Shown here piece by piece: positions 33,503 through 36,446 of a stretch of DNA of 36,446 nt (the stretch's first letter is position 1; every line of letters starts with the position of its first letter). The notes under the pieces were generated by a model that saw only the letters and a list, made by a program, of their open reading frames with translations, was not told the DNA's origin and ran no database searches. The stretch spans positions 1-36,446 of the forward strand of contig DAHVQS010000015.1 in NCBI GenBank assembly GCA_027317645.1, given 5' to 3'. Both the position numbers and the translations under genes were made by a program. The stretch comes from Paenalcaligenes sp021793095 (GTDB taxonomy: Bacteria; Pseudomonadota; Gammaproteobacteria; Burkholderiales; Burkholderiaceae_B).

Positions 33503-35902
33503 TTAGTTTCTTTTTCCGCTACGTTTAGATATTCGAGGAGTTTTGCGCTTGCGGCCTTGGCGTCGCGAAGGGGCAGATGCTGGTTTAGCGGTTGCTGCCT
33601 TGCGCATCGCGCGACTGGCCACAGGTGCGTCAGGTCGGTTGGGCGACACCCCTGCCCCCTCAACCAAATGAAAGTCTATTTGCCGTTCCTCTAGGCTCAC
33701 GTTGGCAATTTGCACATGGACTTGATCGGTCAAGCGATAGCGAATCCCAGTCCGCTCGCCCACTAATTCATGCGTGGCCTCATTAAATATAAAATAGTCA
33801 GTGCCCAGCTCTGATATATGCACCAGCCCTTCGATATAAAGACTTTCTAACGTGACAAAGATACCAAACTGGGTAACGCCCGTAATCCGACCACTGAACA
33901 CCTCGCCAATATGCTCTTGGGCAAAATAACATTTGAGCCAAGCCAACACATCATAAGAAGCATCATCGGCTCGGCGCTCTCTTGCTGAAAGCACTGCGCC
34001 TAACTGCTCCCATACTGCCTGCTCATATTCTTTTTTGGTTAACTCAGTGGTATCAAAGTCTAAATCGATATGAGGGACATAGCGTTTTGACTTTAATATG
34101 GCGTGAATCATACGGTGGGTGAGCAAATCAGGATAGCGGCGTATGGGTGCGGTGAAATGCATATAGCGTTCGTATGCCAAACCAAAATGCCCGCTATTTT
34201 CAGGACTGTAAATCGCTTGTTGCATCGAACGCAAAATCATCGTCTGAATGATCTCAAAGTCCTCTCGACTACGTGCCACCTGTATGAGCCGCGCATAATC
34301 GTGGTAAGTCGGCTCTTCACCGCCTCCCAAATGCAACCCTAATGTTTTCAAAAAGCTACGCAAAGCCTCGAGTTTTTCAGGGGTCGGCCCCTCATGGACA
34401 CGGTAGAGCGCTTTGCGTTTATTACGCGCAATAAAATCTGCCGCCGAGGTGTTGGCCGCCAGCATAAACTCTTCGATCAAACGATGTGCATCATTGCGAA
34501 CCAATGGTTCAATGCGCTCAATACGGCCTAGCTCGTTATAAATAATCTGGGTTTCTACTGTATCGAACTCGATCCCGCCTCGTTCGCGGCGCTGCTCTGA
34601 CAGCGCCTGATAAAGCTCATAAGCCGTTTCCACAACGGGCAACACGTCGCCCAGCTGCTTTGCTGCTGGCCCCTCAGGCTGTTGTAATGCCTCCCAAACC
34701 TGAGTGTAGGTGGTCCGAGCCCACGAGCGTATCACGGCCGGATAAAACTGATAGGCCGTCACGACCCCTTTGCGCGCCCCATCTGCGGGGATAACCATAT
34801 CGCAAACGAGCACCAAGCGATCCACATGGGGGTTTAAGGAGCAAATCCCATTGGACAGCTCTTCGGGCAACATAGGAATGACACGACGTGGGAAATAGAC
34901 ACTGGTACCCCGCGCAAGTGCATCAGTATCAATGGGGTCTTTGGGTTTGACGTAATGACTCACATCAGAAATCGCCACCAGTAATCGCCAACCCGGCCGA
35001 TAGCGCTTGCCCCTGCCAATATCAGCCTCTTGGATATAAATAGCATCATCAAAATCACGCGCGTCCTCACCATCAATGGTAATAAAAGGGACCTCGCGTA
35101 AATCAACGCGCCCTTTAAAGTCCTGAGGGCGTACTTCTCGAGGCAGTGATTGTGCTTGCTTGAGGGCATCTGCAGAGAATTCAGCCGGCACATCAAATTT
35201 GCGTACGGCAATCTCAATTTCCATCCCGGGGTCATCAATCGCGCCCAATACCTCAATCACACGCCCCATAGGCTGCATGTGTTCAGACGGCTGTCGCGTG
35301 ATCTCAACAACCACTACTTGACCATTTTTAGCCCCACCAGAATCTTGGGGGACAACAAAAATATCATGCTTGATGCGTTTATCTTCGGGGATGACGCTGC
35401 AGATCCCCCCTTCTTTTACAAATCGACCCACTAACCGGTTAGTCTGACTCTCGAGTACCTCTACGATAATGCCCTCGGGCCGGCCCTTGTAATAATGGTC
35501 ACCTCGGGCCAATACCCTATCCCCATGCAATACACGTAACATCTCGCGCGGGGATAAATAAAGATCGGGGCCACCGTCATCACGAATAAGAAAACCAAAA
35601 CCGTCGCGATGCCCTTGCACGCGACCTGATATGAATTTTGTCTTTGTATTCACTGTTATACGCTGTTGCGCGTCTATGTTGAGTTGACCATCACGCTGCA
35701 TCGCGTTGATACGTCGCATCGTACCGACCGACAACGGAAATTGTGTGCCGAGTTGCTCGGCTAGCTGCGAAAGACTCAGTGCATCTGTGGCATTTCTAAG
35801 GACAGCTAAAATGGATTCGCGGCTAGGCGTTGATGGATCAAAGTCGGGTGGTAAATGTTCACGTAGAAAAATATTTTGTGCCTTTTTTTTGGCAGTAGCC
35901 AT
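33503..35902 (-). CDS. rnr: ribonuclease R
   Basis: 799 residues. In order: a winged-helix-like N-terminus (ILAVLRNATDALSLSQLAEQLG), cold-shock domains (GRVQGHRDGFGFLIRDDGG), the catalytic RNB domain with metal-binding Asp in TIDGEDARDFDDAIY (residues 275-289), FMLAANTSAADFIA, LRSMQQAIYSP and YMHFTAPIRRYPDLLTHR. The S1 domain (GRITGVTQFGIFVTLESLYIEG) and a basic Lys/Arg tail follow. It degrades structured RNA from the 3' end. The ATG at 35900-35902 fits; the ribosome binding site is weak. Confidence 0.97.
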   Translation of the reverse strand: MATAKKKAQNIFLREHLPPDFDPSTPSRESILAVLRNATDALSLSQLAEQLGTQFPLSVGTMRRINAMQRDGQLNIDAQQRITVNTKTKFISGRVQGHRDGFGFLIRDDGGPDLYLSPREMLRVLHGDRVLARGDHYYKGRPEGIIVEVLESQTNRLVGRFVKEGGICSVIPEDKRIKHDIFVVPQDSGGAKNGQVVVVEITRQPSEHMQPMGRVIEVLGAIDDPGMEIEIAVRKFDVPAEFSADALKQAQSLPREVRPQDFKGRVDLREVPFITIDGEDARDFDDAIYIQEADIGRGKRYRPGWRLLVAISDVSHYVKPKDPIDTDALARGTSVYFPRRVIPMLPEELSNGICSLNPHVDRLVLVCDMVIPADGARKGVVTAYQFYPAVIRSWARTTYTQVWEALQQPEGPAAKQLGDVLPVVETAYELYQALSEQRRERGGIEFDTVETQIIYNELGRIERIEPLVRNDAHRLIEEFMLAANTSAADFIARNKRKALYRVHEGPTPEKLEALRSFLKTLGLHLGGGEEPTYHDYARLIQVARSREDFEIIQTMILRSMQQAIYSPENSGHFGLAYERYMHFTAPIRRYPDLLTHRMIHAILKSKRYVPHIDLDFDTTELTKKEYEQAVWEQLGAVLSARERRADDASYDVLAWLKCYFAQEHIGEVFSGRITGVTQFGIFVTLESLYIEGLVHISELGTDYFIFNEATHELVGERTGIRYRLTDQVHVQIANVSLEERQIDFHLVEGAGVSPNRPDAPVASRAMRKAATAKPASAPSRRQGRKRKTPRISKRSGKRN

Positions 35903-35937
35903 TAATATATATGCCTATATCATTGTTTTTAAAAACG

Positions 35938-35968
35938 ATTATAACACCGCCCTAAAGAGTGCGGCCAA
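35938..35968 (-). promoter_or_regulatory. possible promoter of rnr-rlmB
   Basis: On the minus strand TATAAT (35943-35938) is preceded by TTGGCC (35968-35963) with a 19-base spacer, longer than ideal. The -10 is perfect and lies about 36 bases ahead of rnr. Confidence 0.45.
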
Positions 35969-36029
35969 ATCGATGCGGCAAAATTGTTATTCTTTGTTTT
36001 TGCATAAATGCCACTATATCAGAATTGCC

Positions 36030-36058
36030 TTGGCCTTATTGGGTAAATTAGGTATTAT
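36030..36058 (+). promoter_or_regulatory. probable promoter of tRNA-Leu
   Basis: TTGGCC (36030-36035), 17 bases, TATTAT (36053-36058). The predicted start point is about 19 bases ahead of the tRNA. Confidence 0.6.
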
Positions 36059-36083
36059 TACCTTTTTACAGCTAGCCTGTAAT

Positions 36084-36168
36084 GCCCAGATGGCGGAATT
36101 GGTAGACGCGCATGGTTCAGGTCCATGTACCGAAAGGTGTGGAGGTTCAACTCCTCTTCTGGGCACCA
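36084..36168 (+). tRNA. tRNA-Leu (CAG)
   Basis: An 85-base class II tRNA with long variable arm. Acceptor GCCCAGA pairs with TCTGGGC, anticodon loop TTCAGGT holds anticodon CAG, T-arm has GGTTCAACTCC, and CCA is encoded. It reads CUG. Confidence 0.97.
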
Positions 36169-36446
36169 TCAATCCTTCCCTCCTGATCTCCCCCTCATCC
36201 CTAAAAGCCAATCAAATCAAGGTGTTACAGAGCACCCCCTGTTTGGTTAAAAATAAAAATCAGACAATAATACAACCCAAACTGCACACAGACTTTAAAA
36301 TCACACCTGCACAGCTGCTTTTCTTAAAGCGGTTAAAGTTTACACGTGGATTTCTTGCTGAGAAACGCAGTTAAAAATTCCACATCAGCATGTCTGAAAT
36401 CTTACTAAAGCTGTGGTCACACCATCTAAACAACGTTTAATTGCAC
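36169..36446. other. region after tRNA-Leu
   Basis: AT-rich, no ORF with a convincing start or composition. The longest open frame crosses the tRNA and is spurious. No repeat of the tRNA end, integrase or clear terminator is visible before the window edge. Confidence 0.4.

Noticed and set aside
35706..36374. Plus-strand ORF of 222 residues
   Set aside because: It runs over the antisense of rnr, the promoter region and tRNA-Leu; it cannot be a normal gene.
36084..36446. tRNA-Leu as an integration site for a genomic island
   Set aside because: No integrase, repeated tRNA end or change of gene content is visible before the window edge.
1..36446. CRISPR array, prophage or insertion sequence
   Set aside because: No regularly spaced direct repeats, transposase, integrase or phage structural genes were seen; the only repeat tract is the tonB hexamer.

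Overview
The window looks like a chromosomal segment of a betaproteobacterium in the order Burkholderiales, most likely an Alcaligenaceae relative of Bordetella but with clearly lower GC (roughly half GC by eye). The basis is the run recA-recX-DUF2889-sucC-sucD-terC, the hemC-hemD-hemX-hemY block, hemN beside an Fnr-family regulator, and the general resemblance of the proteins to that group. I could run no database search, so the lineage is an inference. There is no sign of prophage, insertion sequence or CRISPR. The exposed parts are a Flp/Tad pilus locus and several host- or niche-related genes.

Layout. (1) 1-5625, minus strand: part of a Tad (Flp pilus) operon. It reads Flp-type pilin, TadG-like protein, two unrecognised small exported or membrane proteins, CpaB/RcpC, secretin CpaC/RcpA, then an FHA-domain protein cut by the window edge. 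(2) 5748-17075, minus strand: a long co-directional housekeeping series, recA, recX, DUF2889, sucC, sucD, terC, a 42-residue membrane microprotein, hemC, hemD, hemX, hemY, ppa and a fumarylacetoacetate hydrolase family gene, closed by a strong hairpin terminator at 5748-5778. (3) 17401-20429: rdgC diverges from recA over an intergenic region holding a LexA box. Convergent to rdgC lies hemN followed by a Crp/Fnr regulator. (4) 20643-26742, plus strand: a complete Mrp-type Na+/H+ antiporter operon, mrpAB fused, then C, D, E, F, G. (5) 26858-29667: an exported protein with twin CX(n)C motifs, then convergent tonB-exbB-exbD under a Fur-box promoter. (6) 29943-32638: an Ivy-type lysozyme inhibitor, tRNA-Val, HU, and a Cys/Met-metabolism PLP enzyme. 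(7) 32756-36168: rlmB and rnr as an operon, then tRNA-Leu on the plus strand.

Themes. Three regulatory circuits can be read directly. LexA acts at recA. Fur acts at tonB-exbBD. An Fnr-type site at hemN is placed exactly 41.5 bases upstream of the predicted start point, next to a gene for an Fnr-family protein that lacks the iron-sulfur cysteine pattern. Haem metabolism is prominent: hemCDXY for synthesis, hemN for the anaerobic step, and TonB energy for iron or haem import. recA sits with two genes known to modulate RecA, recX and rdgC. No wholly new defence or mobile system is visible. The least explained parts are the two small genes inside the Tad operon, the microprotein overlapping terC, and the twin-cysteine exported protein.
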